The notes: a model not told the origin generated them from the sequence alone. 64,000 nucleotides of DNA from Ruegeria sp. 6PALISEP08 (GCF_001238295.1 NZ_LGXZ01000018.1:20006-84005), one strand, 5' to 3'. Counted from the first letter of the stretch, positions 37,458 through 47,166 are shown. Program-made: numbers and translations.

Positions 37458-37905
37458 GATTGTTGACCACTGATTTTTGGTGCTAGCAGGTTCTTCTGCT
37501 TAATCGCATGGCGTTTCTGCTTTGGGCTCGAAGAAGACCTTCGCCGCACTCGGCGTGAGTGACCGCTTTGCGGACAAAGTTGCCGTAGTCTCATCGCTTT
37601 CTGATGACTGGTCTCAGCCCATAGCGGACGTTTGAGTCCGACGCTCGGGGCCGGAAGCGGACGTGTCGCTGCGACCGCGCCAAAGTCTCCAGTCACTTCA
37701 ACAAAGCGGACGTTGGAGCGGTCTGCTGTTGCCGCAGTGTTCATGCCGCTATTGAAGAGGAGTTTTGACAGTTTCCCACGAAACTCGGCCTGTTCGTCAA
37801 ATCAAGGAGCGTCTCATTTAGTTTTAAGTCCCGAAACATGGCCTTGCTACTCAGCCGTTCAAGGTCTGGTTCAGGTCATCCCGTTTCAATCAAAATGAAA
37901 GGCCA
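37458..37905 (+). other. Gene-free gap between converging AKR and transaldolase genes
   Basis: No gene is supported in these 448 bases. The left part holds one of the clearest copies of the dispersed repeat (37521-37580), and the middle (37620-37740) has several GCGGACGT fragments of the same family. The remainder shows nothing recognisable. Confidence 0.5.
37521..37580 (+). repeat. Dispersed imperfect-hairpin repeat, copy 1
   Basis: It begins TTTGGGCTCG, contains a TTCGC/GCGTGAGT hairpin and ends CCGCTTTGCGGACAAAG. It aligns without gaps over about 59 bases with the copy at 56311 and, less well, with copies at 43983 and 63657. Confidence 0.65.
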
Positions 37906-38559
37906 TTAAAGAATCGATTGCCCTGTAGACTTCCAATCAAAAAGAAACTGTTCAATGCCGGCGTCTGTCAGCGGATGCGTGACTAGTTTGCGGATGACGG
38001 ACGGGGGTATCGTGGCAATGTCGGATCCGGCCAAAGCAGCCTCAGTTATGTGATTGGAGCTTCTGATGGATGCTGCAATGATTTCAGTTTCAATGTCATA
38101 ATTGTCGAAGATGCTCCGGATATCACTAATGAGGTCGACCCCATCCAGATTGATATCGTCCAATCTGCCAATGAAAGGCGATATATAGGTCGCACCCGCT
38201 TTCGCCGCCAAGAGTGCCTGATTGGCTGAAAAACAGAGTGTGACGTTCGTGCTGATCCCTTCCTTTTTGAAATGAGCACAGGCCCTGAGGCCATCCAGTG
38301 TCAGCGGCAGTTTGACAACGACGTTGTCGGCGATTGCTGCAAGATGCTCTCCCTCTGCAATCATTCCCGCAGTATCAAGGGCTGCAACTTCTGCCGACAC
38401 GGGTGTATCTGTCAGGGTGCAAATTTCGGCGATAACTTCTTTGAAATTGCGGTCGGACTTGGCAATCAGGCTTGGATTGGTGGTGATACCATCTACTAAT
38501 CCAAAGGCTATAAGGTCTTTAATCTCGTCTACTTCTGCTGTGTCCACAAAGAACTTCAT
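37906..38559 (-). CDS. Short transaldolase / fructose-6-phosphate aldolase-like protein
   Basis: A 217-residue class I aldolase of the TalC/FSA group. The N-terminal [14 protein letters not shown], the [10 protein letters not shown] loop and the Schiff-base Lys83 in VVVKLPLT are clear, as are [20 protein letters not shown] and [10 protein letters not shown]. The sequence looks closer to short transaldolases than to E. coli FsaA. It lies 93 bases after frcK on the same strand, so it probably handles the sugar phosphates formed from the imported sugar. Confidence 0.85.
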   Translation of the reverse strand: MKFFVDTAEVDEIKDLIAFGLVDGITTNPSLIAKSDRNFKEVIAEICTLTDTPVSAEVAALDTAGMIAEGEHLAAIADNVVVKLPLTLDGLRACAHFKKEGISTNVTLCFSANQALLAAKAGATYISPFIGRLDDINLDGVDLISDIRSIFDNYDIETEIIAASIRSSNHITEAALAGSDIATIPPSVIRKLVTHPLTDAGIEQFLFDWKSTGQSIL

Positions 38560-38652
38560 GAGGTTTCCTCATCGTGAATGGAGTGATTTTGGTTGCACCT
38601 GAACCCGCCTAGAGGTGCTGCTTTAACGGATGGGTGAATCCAATGCGCAAAT

Positions 38653-39324
38653 TCAGAATGCGTAGCGCATCCCGAATTCGGTGTAATTCTGGTTCAGTGT
38701 AAGATCGGCTTTCCGGCTATCACGGATGACACGTTCAGCGTTGGGCAGATCGTTCGTTTTCGCGCGTTGCAACGCGGCTTTCGGATCAAATCCATGCTTG
38801 ATCCAGCGGTGTTGCAACCGCTTTTCGAGTTCTTCCAAAGTTGGGCTGACAAAAACCGTTGCGGCATAGACATCCGCCAATGTTCTCCACAGGTCGCTAT
38901 CCATCAGAAGGTAGTTCCCTTCAACAACAACAGTCGGAGTGTCCGGGTGAACCGCAATCGCGTTGGCAATGGCGAGATCCATTTGACGATCAAATCTGGG
39001 GTGAAAGGATTCATGCTGCGCGGATTGCAACTTTTGTATTGCATTGCAAAACCCAACTGCATCGAAGGTTTCTGGCGCGCCTTTTCTCGCCAGCAATCCT
39101 CGCGCTTCAAGTACACGATTGTCTAAATGGTAGCCATCCATAGGCACTAACGTGGCTAACGGAACCGACGAGTTCTGTTGTGCGTTCAGCGATTTCACAA
39201 CGGATTCTGCCAGGGTCGACTTTCCGGATGCAGGGGGGCCGGCGATTGCGACAATCGTCCGAACCCCAACCTGCTTCCGGGAGGAGATCAGGTCGCACAC
39301 GCGCTTTGCATCCTGCTCGATCAC
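38653..39324 (-). CDS. frcK: P-loop sugar kinase of the fructose importer operon (FrcK-like)
   Basis: A 223-residue kinase resembling uridine/pantothenate kinases. Walker A GPPASGKS is at 29-36, followed by PMDGYHLDN and KGAPETFDAVGF; VVVEGNYLLMD is the Walker B-like strand. In Sinorhizobium, frcK is the last gene of frcBCAK. The order here is identical, and frcK overlaps frcA by four bases (39321-39324). A role in phosphorylating the imported sugar is inferred. Confidence 0.8.
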   Translation of the reverse strand: MIEQDAKRVCDLISSRKQVGVRTIVAIAGPPASGKSTLAESVVKSLNAQQNSSVPLATLVPMDGYHLDNRVLEARGLLARKGAPETFDAVGFCNAIQKLQSAQHESFHPRFDRQMDLAIANAIAVHPDTPTVVVEGNYLLMDSDLWRTLADVYAATVFVSPTLEELEKRLQHRWIKHGFDPKAALQRAKTNDLPNAERVIRDSRKADLTLNQNYTEFGMRYAF

Positions 39325-40103
39325 GCGGTACCTTCTTTTGGTGGTTCTTTGGCACCGGTCATAAAGGCCACGGCGTCGGACATCGTGTAGTCCTTGGGAT
39401 CAATCGTGCAGAGCCTATTGCCGAGCCGGTGCACATGAATTCGGTCAGCGACTTCGAAGACATGTGGCATGTTGTGGCTGATCAGGATGATCGGAATACC
39501 ACGTGCGCGTACGTCCTGGATCAGCTCAAGCACCTTGCGGCTCTCTTTCACGCCCAAAGCTGCTGTGGGCTCATCCATGATGATGAACTTGGTCGCAAAG
39601 GCGGCTGCCCGCGCGACGGCAACGCCTTGACGCTGGCCGCCGGACAACGTCTCTATCGCCTGATTGATTGACTGCACGGTCATGAGGCCAAGCTCAGTCA
39701 GTTTTTCGCGGGCGAACTTCTCCATAGCTGGCCGGTCGAGCTGACGCATGTATTTGCCCATGAAACCCTTTTTGCGGATCTCCCGCCCCATGAACATGTT
39801 GTCCGCAATCGAAAGTGCAGGAGACATGGCAAGCTGCTGATAGACGATTTCGATACCCATATTCCGGGCGTCGATAGGAGAGTTAAAGTTTACCTTCTTT
39901 CCTTCGATCAGGATCTCGCCCTCATCCGGGATTGTGGCCCCGCATATCGCCTTGACGATGGAAGATTTGCCAGCGCCGTTGTCTCCGATAACGGCTAGGA
40001 TTTCTCCTTGCCGCAGTTCAAAGTCGGAATGGTCGATGGCGGTGACGTGGCCGTAGCGCTTCACGATCCCGCGCCCTTGGACGACTGGAGTTGTGCCTGA
40101 CAT
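39321..40103 (-). CDS. frcA: Fructose-type sugar ABC transporter, ATP-binding protein
   Basis: ATPase of the importer, 260 residues with a single nucleotide-binding domain, unlike the two-domain RbsA type but as in FrcA. Walker A GDNGAGKS is at 40-47, signature LSGGQRQGVAVARA near 140-153, Walker B FIIMDEPTAALG, H-loop LISHNMPHV. Its start shares one base with the frcC stop (TAATG at 40103), fixing the start against the longer frame. Confidence 0.88.
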   Translation of the reverse strand: MSGTTPVVQGRGIVKRYGHVTAIDHSDFELRQGEILAVIGDNGAGKSSIVKAICGATIPDEGEILIEGKKVNFNSPIDARNMGIEIVYQQLAMSPALSIADNMFMGREIRKKGFMGKYMRQLDRPAMEKFAREKLTELGLMTVQSINQAIETLSGGQRQGVAVARAAAFATKFIIMDEPTAALGVKESRKVLELIQDVRARGIPIILISHNMPHVFEVADRIHVHRLGNRLCTIDPKDYTMSDAVAFMTGAKEPPKEGTA

Positions 40104-41173
40104 TAGCCCGATACCTTTCTGATCCACTGGTCGACAGCGACCGCTGCGATGATGAGAAGACCGATCAATAGGAAGGTCCATTGCGCATCGGCACCAAGGA
40201 GCCTTAGCCCAAGAGTAAACACTCCGACGATCAGTGCGCCGAATAGCGATCCCAAAATGGAGCCCCGCCCGCCGAACAGAGAGATGCCTCCGATCACAAC
40301 AGCGGTGATGCTTTCAATGTTGGCCAATTGGCCGGACGTTGGCGAAACTGATCCGATGCGCCCAATCAGAGCCCAGCCCGCGAAGGCACAGATCAAGCCA
40401 GACAACATGTAGACGGACATGAGCGTTCGATGGACGTTGACCCCTGATAGTTCGGCGGCCTCAGGATCGTCACCCACGGCATAGACATGCCTTCCCCAAG
40501 CCGTGTGTTTAAGTGCATAGGCCAACACAAAAATCAGGGCCAGCATGAAAATGACGCCAACAGTAAAGGTCGCTCCACCAATGCTGAACTTGGTTCCGAA
40601 GAATTGAAGGAAGGGAGCGTTGGCTTCGATGTCCTGACTGCGAATAGTCTCGTTCGCGGAATACAGGAAGTTGGTCGCCAGTACGATCTGCCACATCCCG
40701 AGTGTGACAATGAAGGGGGGGAGTTTAACGCGGCTGACAAGCCAGCCGTTCAGTGCTCCGATCAAGGTTCCAACTGCAAGCCCGCACATTACAGCTATTG
40801 GCACTGGAATGCCGTATCGGAAAGAGAACTGCCCCATGATAACAGAAGAAAATACCATGATTGCGCCGACGCTCAGATCGATGCCGGCGGTCAGAATGAT
40901 CAGGCTTTGCGCTGCGGCCACGATTCCGACGATCTGAACCTGCTGAAGGATCAAGGTCATGGCAAAGGGCGAGAAGAACTTTGACCCCAATAGCAGTCCG
41001 AAAATCAATATCGCACCGACCAGAACGATAAGCGGCACAAAGGATGGGTTGACGTGGAGAAGATGCTGTAACCTCCCCAGAACGCCACGCCGATGGTCCT
41101 CAAAAGCCGCAACAGTTTCTGTTCTGCTGGCAGCGGATTCAAATTCCTTGGCGCTTTGGTTTGCTTCGGACAT
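40103..41173 (-). CDS. frcC: Fructose-type sugar ABC transporter, permease
   Basis: A 356-residue inner-membrane permease of the ribose/fructose type, with some eight to ten helices. The family pattern LTAGIDLSVGAIMVFSSVIM and the AWGRHVYAVGDDPEAAELSG loop that contacts the ATPase are present. It follows frcB after 116 bases and is coupled to frcA by a one-base overlap. Confidence 0.9.
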   Translation of the reverse strand: MSEANQSAKEFESAASRTETVAAFEDHRRGVLGRLQHLLHVNPSFVPLIVLVGAILIFGLLLGSKFFSPFAMTLILQQVQIVGIVAAAQSLIILTAGIDLSVGAIMVFSSVIMGQFSFRYGIPVPIAVMCGLAVGTLIGALNGWLVSRVKLPPFIVTLGMWQIVLATNFLYSANETIRSQDIEANAPFLQFFGTKFSIGGATFTVGVIFMLALIFVLAYALKHTAWGRHVYAVGDDPEAAELSGVNVHRTLMSVYMLSGLICAFAGWALIGRIGSVSPTSGQLANIESITAVVIGGISLFGGRGSILGSLFGALIVGVFTLGLRLLGADAQWTFLLIGLLIIAAVAVDQWIRKVSG

Positions 41174-41289
41174 ATCTCCCCCTTTTCGCGGGCGGCGTTA
41201 CGCCCACGAGATGAGTGTACAGGAAGTTTCAGTTTGCTGGTGAAAGGAGTGATGAGGCGCTCTCATGCGCCTCATACATTAGGTCTGTT

Positions 41290-42309
41290 TTAGCCCCAGC
41301 AGAGCTCCAAGCCATCGGCGACCGAAATCGATTCCACGCCATCAACAGGTTGGTCCGTGATGAGCGCGACTCCAGTATCGTAGAAGTCTTTTCCGGGCGT
41401 GTTTTCAGGCCTTACGCCTTCCTCAGCCCACTTTTTGACAGCCTCGACCCCAAGCGAAGCCATCAAAAGCGGATACTGCTGGCTTGTAGCTCCAATAACT
41501 CCGGCCTGCACATTTTGTACACCGGGGCAGCCACCGTCGACCGAAACGATCAGCACATCGTTTTCACGTCCAATGGATTTCAGAGCCTCATAGGCACCTG
41601 CCGCTGCCGGTTCATTGATCGTGTGAACAACGTTGATCGCCGAGTCCTTGGCCAGAAGGTTCTCCATGGCGCGGCGCCCACCTTCTTCGTTGCCGTCGGT
41701 CACGTCACTGCCGACCAATCGTGCATCAGATTCATCGCCGATGACATTGGGGTCTGCCAGGTCCACACCAAAGCCGTCGAGGAAGCCCTGATTGCGAAGA
41801 ACGTCCACGGTTGGCTGACTGACGTTCAGATCAAGCGTCGCAATTTTTGCGTCTGCCGCTGCGTCGCCCATCTTTGCCTTCGCCCATTGTCCGATCAACA
41901 GGCCAGCTTTGTAGTTGTCTGTCGCAAAGGTTGCGTCAGCGGAATCAATCGGGCTTAGCGGCGTGTCCAGAGCAATAACCAGGAGGCCAGCATCACGCGC
42001 CTGCTGAACAGCGGGGACAATCGAGCTTGTGTCCGAGGCCGTCAGGAGAATTCCTTTTGCGCCGTCGAGAATACAAGTTTCAATGGCCTGAACTTGAGTT
42101 TCATGGTCGCCGTCGATTTTACCGGCAAAGGCCTTCAAAGTCATACCAAGTTCTTCTGCCTTGGCCGTTGCGCCTTCCTTCATCTTTACAAAGAATGGAT
42201 TGGTATCTGTCTTCGTGATTAGACAAACGGTCTCTCCGGCCGCGTGAGCAGATGCAGCAGCCACCGTAAGCGCGGTAGCAGACGCGGCAATCTTGAATAG
42301 ATTTTTCAT
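41290..42309 (-). CDS. frcB: Fructose-type sugar ABC transporter, periplasmic binding protein
   Basis: A 339-residue periplasmic sugar receptor of the ribose-binding class. Signal peptide at residues 1-23 (ending ASAHAA); mature part starts [20 protein letters not shown], with the DTPLSP and ATDNYKAG ligand-region segments. The frame is open to 42420, but ATG 42309 follows the strong site GGGAGGAA. It is the first gene of the frc operon; the divergent ROK gene and an operator-like inverted repeat lie upstream. Fructose specificity is inferred from operon order. Confidence 0.88.
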   Translation of the reverse strand: MKNLFKIAASATALTVAAASAHAAGETVCLITKTDTNPFFVKMKEGATAKAEELGMTLKAFAGKIDGDHETQVQAIETCILDGAKGILLTASDTSSIVPAVQQARDAGLLVIALDTPLSPIDSADATFATDNYKAGLLIGQWAKAKMGDAAADAKIATLDLNVSQPTVDVLRNQGFLDGFGVDLADPNVIGDESDARLVGSDVTDGNEEGGRRAMENLLAKDSAINVVHTINEPAAAGAYEALKSIGRENDVLIVSVDGGCPGVQNVQAGVIGATSQQYPLLMASLGVEAVKKWAEEGVRPENTPGKDFYDTGVALITDQPVDGVESISVADGLELCWG

Positions 42310-42422
42310 GTATTCCTCCCAGAAAATTGTTGATGCCCCGCATTGCGCACCAACGAGACTCGCCCTCATCCTCCAATGAAGGTCTAATTCAAGAAACTGT
42401 GATTCTGATTCCCTTGTCAATA

Positions 42423-42443
42423 AATAAATAAAGTTTATTTATT
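42423..42443. promoter_or_regulatory. Probable ROK-regulator operator in the frcB-frcR divergent region
   Basis: AATAAATAAA (42423-42432) and TTTATTTATT (42434-42443) form a perfect 10-bp inverted repeat around a single G. The AT-rich palindrome resembles known ROK operators (TTATTT half-sites of NagC and Mlc). It sits 114 bases before frcB and 41 bases before frcR, so one bound regulator could control both. Confidence 0.65.
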
Positions 42444-42483
42444 AATTTACCCAAGCATCTTTTCATAAGAAAACAAGGTGTTT

Positions 42484-43695
42484 ATGTTCAGGCTTATGGA
42501 GAGAGAGGCGCTCAACACACTGACCGGTGGGGTAAGTCAAAGCGGGGTTCGCGATCACAACGAACGTCTGATTTTGACGGTTTTACAGCGGCATGGACCC
42601 GCCGCAGGCGCCGACGTCGCGCGATTAACGGGCCTGTCTCCTCAGACTGTATCAATCATTCTGCGCAAGCTTGAAAAGGACTCGATTCTCAAGCGTGGAA
42701 CCCCACTGCGCGGGAAGGTTGGAAAGCCTTCAATCCCTATGAAATTAAACCCGGAAGGCATCTTGTCGGTTGGGATGAAGATCGGGCGGCGTAGCGCCGA
42801 TCTGCTCTTGATCGACTTTACGGGCACGCCGCGCCGCCAACTTTCCACGACTTATGACTATCCGTTACCAGAGGTCATTTTCGGGTTTTTGGAGTCTGGT
42901 TTAGAAACGCTTCTGTCCCACGAACCTCAGAGGCTTCGTGATCGTGTTTGTGGGATCGGGATCGGAACCCCATTCGAACTTTGGAAATGGCACGATCTGT
43001 CTGGGTTTGCTGCAAAAAAATTCCGGTCTTGGAGAAACGTGAACTTCTTTTCCGAGATCGCCAAGTTCAGCGACTTGCCGGTTTTTGTGGTCAACGACGC
43101 GACAGCCGCATGTCACGCAGAGCATATCTATGGGCGTGGGGCGGAATACCGTGACTATTTCTACTTCTATATTGGCTCAATGATCGGCGGCGGTGTTGCA
43201 CTGAACGGCACCGTGTTCGAAGGCAACCAAGGCAATGCTGGTGCATTGGGCGCCATGCGCACGACCGGTCCTTTGGGTGAAAGCCAACAACTGATCGACA
43301 CGGCGTCGCTGTTTTTGCTCGAGGACCGATTGATCGAAGCGGGTGTCGACCCGGGGATTCTATGGGAGAAGCCCCAGGATTGGAGCAGCATTTCTCGCTA
43401 TGTCGAGCCGTGGATTGGCACCACGGCGCAAGAATTAGCTAAGGCCGCTCTTTCAATCTGTGCTGTCATCGACTTTGAGGCCATTTTCATCGATGGCGCG
43501 TTCCCGCCTGAGGTTCGGGAAGAACTGGTGTCAAGGGTTCGCCGTTACTTAGTCAACCAAGACAAACGCGGCTTGATTCCTCCGGTCGTTGAGGCCGCTG
43601 CGGTTGGGGAAAACGCTCGCGGCATTGGGGCGGCTAGCAGCCCAATTTTCCGCCAGTTTCTATTGAATACCAATGCTGGGCTTTCTGGAATGTAG
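42484..43695 (+). CDS. frcR: ROK-family transcriptional regulator of the frc operon
   Basis: A 403-residue regulator with an N-terminal winged helix (about 25-80, HTH ADVARLTGLSPQTVSIILRK) and a ROK sugar-kinase-like domain (VVNDATAACHAEHIYGRG, then IGGGVALNGTVFEGNQGNAG). The usual zinc motif CxCGxxGC of ROK proteins is absent; the stretch after GNAGALGAMRTTG has no cysteines. ATG 42484 follows AAGGTG; GTG 42478 is an alternative. Divergent from frcB across the palindrome, so it is the likely local repressor. Confidence 0.83.
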   Translation: MFRLMEREALNTLTGGVSQSGVRDHNERLILTVLQRHGPAAGADVARLTGLSPQTVSIILRKLEKDSILKRGTPLRGKVGKPSIPMKLNPEGILSVGMKIGRRSADLLLIDFTGTPRRQLSTTYDYPLPEVIFGFLESGLETLLSHEPQRLRDRVCGIGIGTPFELWKWHDLSGFAAKKFRSWRNVNFFSEIAKFSDLPVFVVNDATAACHAEHIYGRGAEYRDYFYFYIGSMIGGGVALNGTVFEGNQGNAGALGAMRTTGPLGESQQLIDTASLFLLEDRLIEAGVDPGILWEKPQDWSSISRYVEPWIGTTAQELAKAALSICAVIDFEAIFIDGAFPPEVREELVSRVRRYLVNQDKRGLIPPVVEAAAVGENARGIGAASSPIFRQFLLNTNAGLSGM

Positions 43696-44567
43696 CCGAA
43701 GTTCATCGCAGTCAAATTTTCAAAGCAGGAAGTATCCGCTGGTCATGCTTTAGGTGGCGGCCCCTGAACGCCGCTTTGGCACGCGCGAGCTCAGCTTGGA
43801 TTGGACCGCATGCCAGCCGCGAACGACCGCTTTGAAATACTATGTCGCAAGCTTATCACCTGCCGTCGAAAGTGGGTAATAGGCCGATTGCTCATCTTAC
43901 GCCGCCGTGGCCAACGTGAGTTTGCAAAGTCCGCTTCCTGCGCATTGCTGTCATTGGGACATCGCGCAGCATCGGTGAAAAATGGGCTCTGAGCCGACAT
44001 TCGCTCAATCTTGGCGAATGTCCACTTTGCGGACGAAGCAGCAATTCGTCGTGCCCGCCCCAACGGCCGCATTCTGCGCATCGCGTCAGCAGTGAAAAGC
44101 ACCAAGGGCGGGAAGCGGACTTTGGCGGCTGGCGCAAAGTGCTGTTCGCGATCTCTAGAGTGCTGCCATTCACGTCCGGATGCGGACCGTTTTGCAATGC
44201 CAAAGTCTGAGAACCATTATGATTGATTTGGCATTCGTTCACCTCAATCCTTCCTAACATGACTTCTGACGTCTCGGGCCATTGAGCGATTTCGGAGCGC
44301 CTGATGTTCATGCCTTCCTACCTCGCGCTGCTACCGGGGGTGTGAATTTGGCGGTGATTTGGCTGACGCAGCTCCGGTCGAGCTTTCAGAGCACTCATTA
44401 AAAACGGCGCTCTCATCTGAGTGTCCACTACACACTCCGGCAACCTGTGCATGGCCTGGAATGGCTTGAGCTACCGCGCGCTGCTGGTGCAATATTCCAA
44501 GCATGTAGTAGTAATATGAGTTACGCACCTGACGCGCTCATTGTAGCAAAAGCCGAACGGGGGAAGA
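43696..44567 (+). other. Large gene-free region with repeat copies
   Basis: Open frames here are short and have no family features. Bases 43905-44210 hold dispersed-repeat sequence in both orientations, including a perfect 9-bp hairpin at 43996-44022. The right part (44230-44560) should contain the promoter of the amidohydrolase gene; I could not place it. Confidence 0.5.
43983..44039 (+). repeat. Dispersed imperfect-hairpin repeat, copy 2
   Basis: It begins TGGGCTCTGAG; GACATTCGC (43996-44004) and GCGAATGTC (44014-44022) pair perfectly, and TTTGCGGACGAAG closes the element. A reverse-oriented relative lies just to its left (about 43910-43980). Confidence 0.6.
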
Positions 44568-45473
44568 ATGATGGATCGGCATGACGACATCCCTTTTTGC
44601 GCAGCTCCCGACCCGGTCCCTCGCAAGCCTGCTTTTCAGATGCCGACAGGCGCATGTGACACGCATTTCCACATTTTCCCGACCGGCTATGAAGAGCGCT
44701 ACGTGCCAGAGCGGAGTTACACGCCTCTGCCGGCAGAGATTACGGAATATCGAAGAGTCGCTCAAACTCTGGGGCTGGAACGCGGTGTCGTTGTTCAGCC
44801 GAGCGTCTTTGCTGAAGATAACGCAGCAACTCTGTCGTTTTCGGCGGCGCACCCGGAGACGCTTCGCGCTATTGTTTCTGTCACAAAGGATGTCACGGAC
44901 GCTGAACTTGAGGTGTTTCACGCGGCCGGAGCACGCGGCATACGCGTGAACGTCGTTGACAGTGGCGGGATGACGTTTCCGTCTGTGGATGACGCAATCA
45001 GCTTTACCTCACGCATTGCGGATTTGGGGTGGCACATAGAATTCCTCGCCCATGTCGAAAAAATAGAAGATATCGGAGCGCTTCTTGCAACTTCAAAAGT
45101 GCCTGTGGTGTTCGGGCACCTTGGCTACACCAACGCAAGCAAAGGCGTAAACGACCCGGGTTTTCGGCGCTTTCTTGATGCGTTCAAAGAGGGGCAAGCC
45201 TGGGTCAAACTGACAGGGCCTTACCGGATCAGCAAGGCGGACGGCCCACCATACGCAGATATCGATCCGATGGCCGACGCCTTGATTGCGGCTAACCACT
45301 CTCGTCTGGTTTGGGGAACGGATTGGCCCCATGTGCGCCTGCCGGGCTTCATGCCAAACGATGGTGCGTTGCTTGATATGCTCGGCGATTGGGCCTGCGA
45401 TGCGGCGCTGCGAAAGCAGATCCTAGTCGACAACCCGGCGCTTTTGTACGGTTTCTCGGACCTCAAAGCATAG
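44568..45473 (+). CDS. Amidohydrolase family (LigI/lactonase-like) metal hydrolase
   Basis: A 301-residue TIM-barrel hydrolase of the amidohydrolase-2 type. The metal motif HxH is at residues 33-35 (CDTHFHIFP), a FGHLGY segment follows, and the late Asp is in LVWGTDWPHVRLPG. The ERSYTPLPAEITEY region resembles 2-pyrone-4,6-dicarboxylate and galactarolactone hydrolases, so a dicarboxylic lactone is a reasonable substrate. A GGGGGAAG site precedes the ATG pair. It converges on the GlcG-like gene with four bases between. Confidence 0.8.
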   Translation: MMDRHDDIPFCAAPDPVPRKPAFQMPTGACDTHFHIFPTGYEERYVPERSYTPLPAEITEYRRVAQTLGLERGVVVQPSVFAEDNAATLSFSAAHPETLRAIVSVTKDVTDAELEVFHAAGARGIRVNVVDSGGMTFPSVDDAISFTSRIADLGWHIEFLAHVEKIEDIGALLATSKVPVVFGHLGYTNASKGVNDPGFRRFLDAFKEGQAWVKLTGPYRISKADGPPYADIDPMADALIAANHSRLVWGTDWPHVRLPGFMPNDGALLDMLGDWACDAALRKQILVDNPALLYGFSDLKA

Positions 45474-45477
45474 GACA

Positions 45478-45903
45478 CTATCCTCCGTCCGCGACGAACC
45501 CTGCCTGTTCGATTGCTGCGATCGCACAGGCTTCATCGTTGTCTGAATTGTCTCCAGTAATGCCCACGGCACCAATGATGGTGTCGTCGTGCTTGATCAG
45601 CACACCTCCTGCGACGGGAACGAGTGATCCTTTTGACAAGGTGTTCATGGCTTGGATGAAGAATGGTTCCAGCTTCGCCCGTTCGTAGAGCGCTCTTGAT
45701 CCCAGACCCATCGCGACCGCGCCCCGCGCTTTGCCCTGAGCAATGTCTGGTCTCAATGTGCTCGTTCCATCTTCGCGCGCCAGAGCCACCAAAGAGCCTG
45801 CACTGTCAAGCACGGCCACTGTCAGCGGTTTGAGATCATGTGCTTTGCGCCAATCCAGGCAATCCTGGATGATGTTTTGTGCTTGCGTCAGTGTTATCGT
45901 CAT
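45478..45903 (-). CDS. GlcG/HbpS-like protein
   Basis: A 141-residue protein of the GlcG/HbpS family (LTQAQNIIQDCLDWRKAHDL, VAVLDSAGSLVALARED, PVAGGVLIKHDDTIIGAVGI). Members occur in glycolate operons or bind haem; the molecular role is mostly unknown. ATG 45903 is chosen because GGGGAAACG precedes it. It is the last gene of the seven-gene minus-strand operon and suits a 2-hydroxyacid pathway. Confidence 0.82.
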   Translation of the reverse strand: MTITLTQAQNIIQDCLDWRKAHDLKPLTVAVLDSAGSLVALAREDGTSTLRPDIAQGKARGAVAMGLGSRALYERAKLEPFFIQAMNTLSKGSLVPVAGGVLIKHDDTIIGAVGITGDNSDNDEACAIAAIEQAGFVADGG

Positions 45904-45960
45904 TGTCGTTTCCCCAGATGCCATATGAAATTCACGTAAAGTGGTAGAAAGGAAAGCCCG

Positions 45961-47166
45961 CTAAGCAGCGACTACTGCGTTTGACTGGACAAGCGCTTCA
46001 ATGTGGTCAGCTGTATAACCAATCTCAGCCAATACTTCCCGGCTGTGTTGGCCGAGCACCGGCGCGGCTCTGTCAGTTTTCGCAGGCGTTTTGCTGTATT
46101 TCACAGGGTGGCCGATGGTTTTGACTGCACCTGCGGTGGCGTGGTCCACGTCAATGATCATCTCGCGCGCAATCGCTTGCGGGTCTTGGTGCATCTGCAG
46201 AATATCGTTGACCGGTCCGGCTGGCAGCTGTGCTGCCTCCATGCGGGCCAGCCAAGTTGCGGTAGTTTCTTTTGCCATATGCCGGTTGAGGATTTCTATA
46301 AGCGTCGAGAGGTTCTGAATGCGATTTGCATTTGAGTTGAAACGCGGATCTTCGTTCAACTCAGGGGCGGCGATGACATCCAGAAAGCGCAACCAGTTGG
46401 ATTGATTGGCGGCACCGACGTTGATCCAGCCATCGCTGGTGCGGAATGCCTGATAGGGCGCGTTTAAGGGATGAGCAGAGCCGAGCGGTTCAGGTTTGAT
46501 GCCGGTGGCAAAAGCGATCGCGGATTGCCAGTAGGTTTGCGTGATCGCTGCTTCAAAGAGAGACGTGTCAACTTTCTGTCCCTGTCCCGTTTGCAGCATG
46601 TTGGCATAGGCGGCGGAGACGCCCATGGCTCCCAGAATACCGGCGTTGATGTCCGAGATAGGGGCGGCGACCTTGATGGGTGGACGGCCCGGGCCTTCAC
46701 CCGTGATCGACATCAGGCCCGACATGCCCTGTGCGATCAAATCAAACCCACCGCGTTCGGCGTAGGGTCCAGTGCGGCCAAACCCGGAGATTTCGCAATA
46801 GATGATGCGCGGATTCACGGCGGCGAGGTCTTCATAAGAAAGACCGAGTTTTTCCATTGTGCCCAATCGGTAGTTTTCGACGACTACATCCGCGTCCGCG
46901 AGCAGTTTGCGCAGAACCTCGACCGCAACTGGGTCCTTGAGGTTCAGGGAAATGCCACGCTTGTTGCGGTTCATCATCATATAGGCGGCAGCCTCACCCT
47001 CGATCTCGGGCGGGGTGAAGCGGCGGCTGTCATCACCGGTGGGTTTCTCCACTTTGATGACATCAGCACCCATGTCGGCCAGCATCAGCCCACAGACGGG
47101 GCCTGCCATAATATGCGCCAGTTCGATGACGCGCATACCGCTGAGGGGGCCGGTCTTAGCGGTCAT
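45961..47166 (-). CDS. CaiB/BaiF-type (class III) CoA-transferase
   Basis: A 401-residue family III CoA-transferase. The N-terminal VIELAHIMAGPVCGLMLADMG, VIKVEKPTGDDSRR and NRNKRGISLNLKDP are typical, with ERGGFDLIAQGMSGLMSITG around the active site. It would move CoA between acids, activating the imported carboxylate. ATG 47166 overlaps the crotonase stop by four bases, so the two are coupled. Substrate unknown. Confidence 0.9.
   Translation of the reverse strand: MTAKTGPLSGMRVIELAHIMAGPVCGLMLADMGADVIKVEKPTGDDSRRFTPPEIEGEAAAYMMMNRNKRGISLNLKDPVAVEVLRKLLADADVVVENYRLGTMEKLGLSYEDLAAVNPRIIYCEISGFGRTGPYAERGGFDLIAQGMSGLMSITGEGPGRPPIKVAAPISDINAGILGAMGVSAAYANMLQTGQGQKVDTSLFEAAITQTYWQSAIAFATGIKPEPLGSAHPLNAPYQAFRTSDGWINVGAANQSNWLRFLDVIAAPELNEDPRFNSNANRIQNLSTLIEILNRHMAKETTATWLARMEAAQLPAGPVNDILQMHQDPQAIAREMIIDVDHATAGAVKTIGHPVKYSKTPAKTDRAAPVLGQHSREVLAEIGYTADHIEALVQSNAVVAA

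Noticed and set aside
37632..37898. 88-codon plus-strand frame between the AKR and transaldolase genes
   Set aside because: Low-complexity Ser/Ala/Arg composition, no ribosome-binding site, and it overlaps repeat fragments.
43892..44311. 139-codon minus-strand frame in the gap after frcR
   Set aside because: It consists largely of dispersed-repeat sequence; the same TAMRxKRT-like peptide appears from the repeat at 56.3 kb on the other strand. No ribosome-binding site or family feature.
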